The notes under the pieces were generated by a model. That model worked only from the letters and a program-made list of their open reading frames with translations. It was not told the origin of the DNA and did no database searches. Made by a program: the position numbers and the translations under genes. A DNA stretch of 20,451 nucleotides, taken from positions 1 to 20,451 of IMG/VR virus record IMGVR_UViG_3300008516_000086. One strand, written 5' to 3'. Shown in pieces: positions 20,288 through 20,451 of this stretch. The stretch is from a virus. Position 1 is the stretch's first letter. The number at the start of each line of letters is the position of its first letter.

Positions 20288-20451
20288 ATGGCACGTATAG
20301 AAAGATTGAAAGCTGGCGATACTGTAGTAGAAATGCTCGGTGCTCACACAGATCGAAATTACTTTTCCACACACGCCCCCGAGTTACACGTGCAAATGTT
20401 TGGTGCCGGTGCCGTGCAATACCAAACGAATGCTGTTTGGATGTTCCGTGG
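20288..20451 (+). CDS. Unknown protein, 5' part only
   Basis: ATG at 20288, with GAGGAA upstream, opens a frame that continues to the window end (54 full codons). It starts MARIERLKAGDTVVEMLGAHT and contains APELHVQMFGAGAVQYQTN. The composition is protein-like without a signal peptide. Too little is present to name it. The late-type element before it suggests a virion or late function, by inference only. Confidence 0.65.
   Translation, partial: MARIERLKAGDTVVEMLGAHTDRNYFSTHAPELHVQMFGAGAVQYQTNAVWMFR

Noticed and set aside
1-20451. tRNA genes, integrase or attachment sites
   Set aside because: No cloverleaf-like sequence, recombinase motif or long direct repeat was seen by eye on either strand.

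Overview
This window is part of the virion-assembly region of a T4-like contractile-tailed phage (myovirus). It has recognisable homologues of T4 gp13, gp14 and gp15 (neck and tail completion), gp18 (sheath), gp19 (tube), a tube-fold or baseplate protein, gp4 (TnsA-like head completion), gp16 and gp17 (terminase). Sigma70-type promoters, Shine-Dalgarno sequences, a signal-peptide-bearing beta-barrel-like protein and E. coli-like Prs and bS21 proteins suggest a Gram-negative, probably proteobacterial, host. I see no tRNA, integrase, CRISPR array or host gene.

Layout. 1-867 (minus): three small unknown genes downstream of a consensus sigma70 promoter. 908-6561 (minus): packaging block of large terminase, a 327-aa unknown, small terminase, gp4-like nuclease and tube-fold protein. 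6633-6845 (plus): a lone ribosomal protein bS21 gene, divergent from the tube-fold gene and sharing a palindromic promoter with it. 6896-9804 (minus): tail tube preceded by an insertion of prs, a histidine-phosphatase-family gene and an unknown gene. 9893-12247 (minus): tail sheath with about seven internal repeats. 12339-13637 (plus): AT-rich free-standing GIY-YIG-like endonuclease with five DUF723-like zinc-binding repeats. 13634-16685 (minus): gp15, gp14, a 54-aa gene with a GTG start, and gp13. 16873-18471 (plus): a conserved unknown and a VWA/MIDAS protein. 18506-20224 (minus): small unknowns and the beta-barrel-like protein. 20288-end (plus): start of another gene.

Control. Two promoter classes can be read. 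Near-consensus TTGACA-N17-TATAAT/TATACT promoters precede the small accessory genes, as expected for early expression by host RNA polymerase. A recurring (G/A)TAAATA element, 24-39 nt before start codons and in the right orientation, precedes structural genes and bS21. It resembles the T4 late promoter TATAAATA. The likely programme is early accessory and envelope functions, then late virion genes co-expressed with bS21.

The most unusual points are bS21 under an apparent late promoter, the repeat-expanded sheath whose module also occurs in gp14, the prs plus phosphatase pair lodged between sheath and tube genes (the phosphatase having lost the Arg of its RHG motif), the five-fold DUF723/GIY-YIG protein, and the early-promoter beta-barrel-like protein. 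All calls come from reading motifs by eye; no database search was run.
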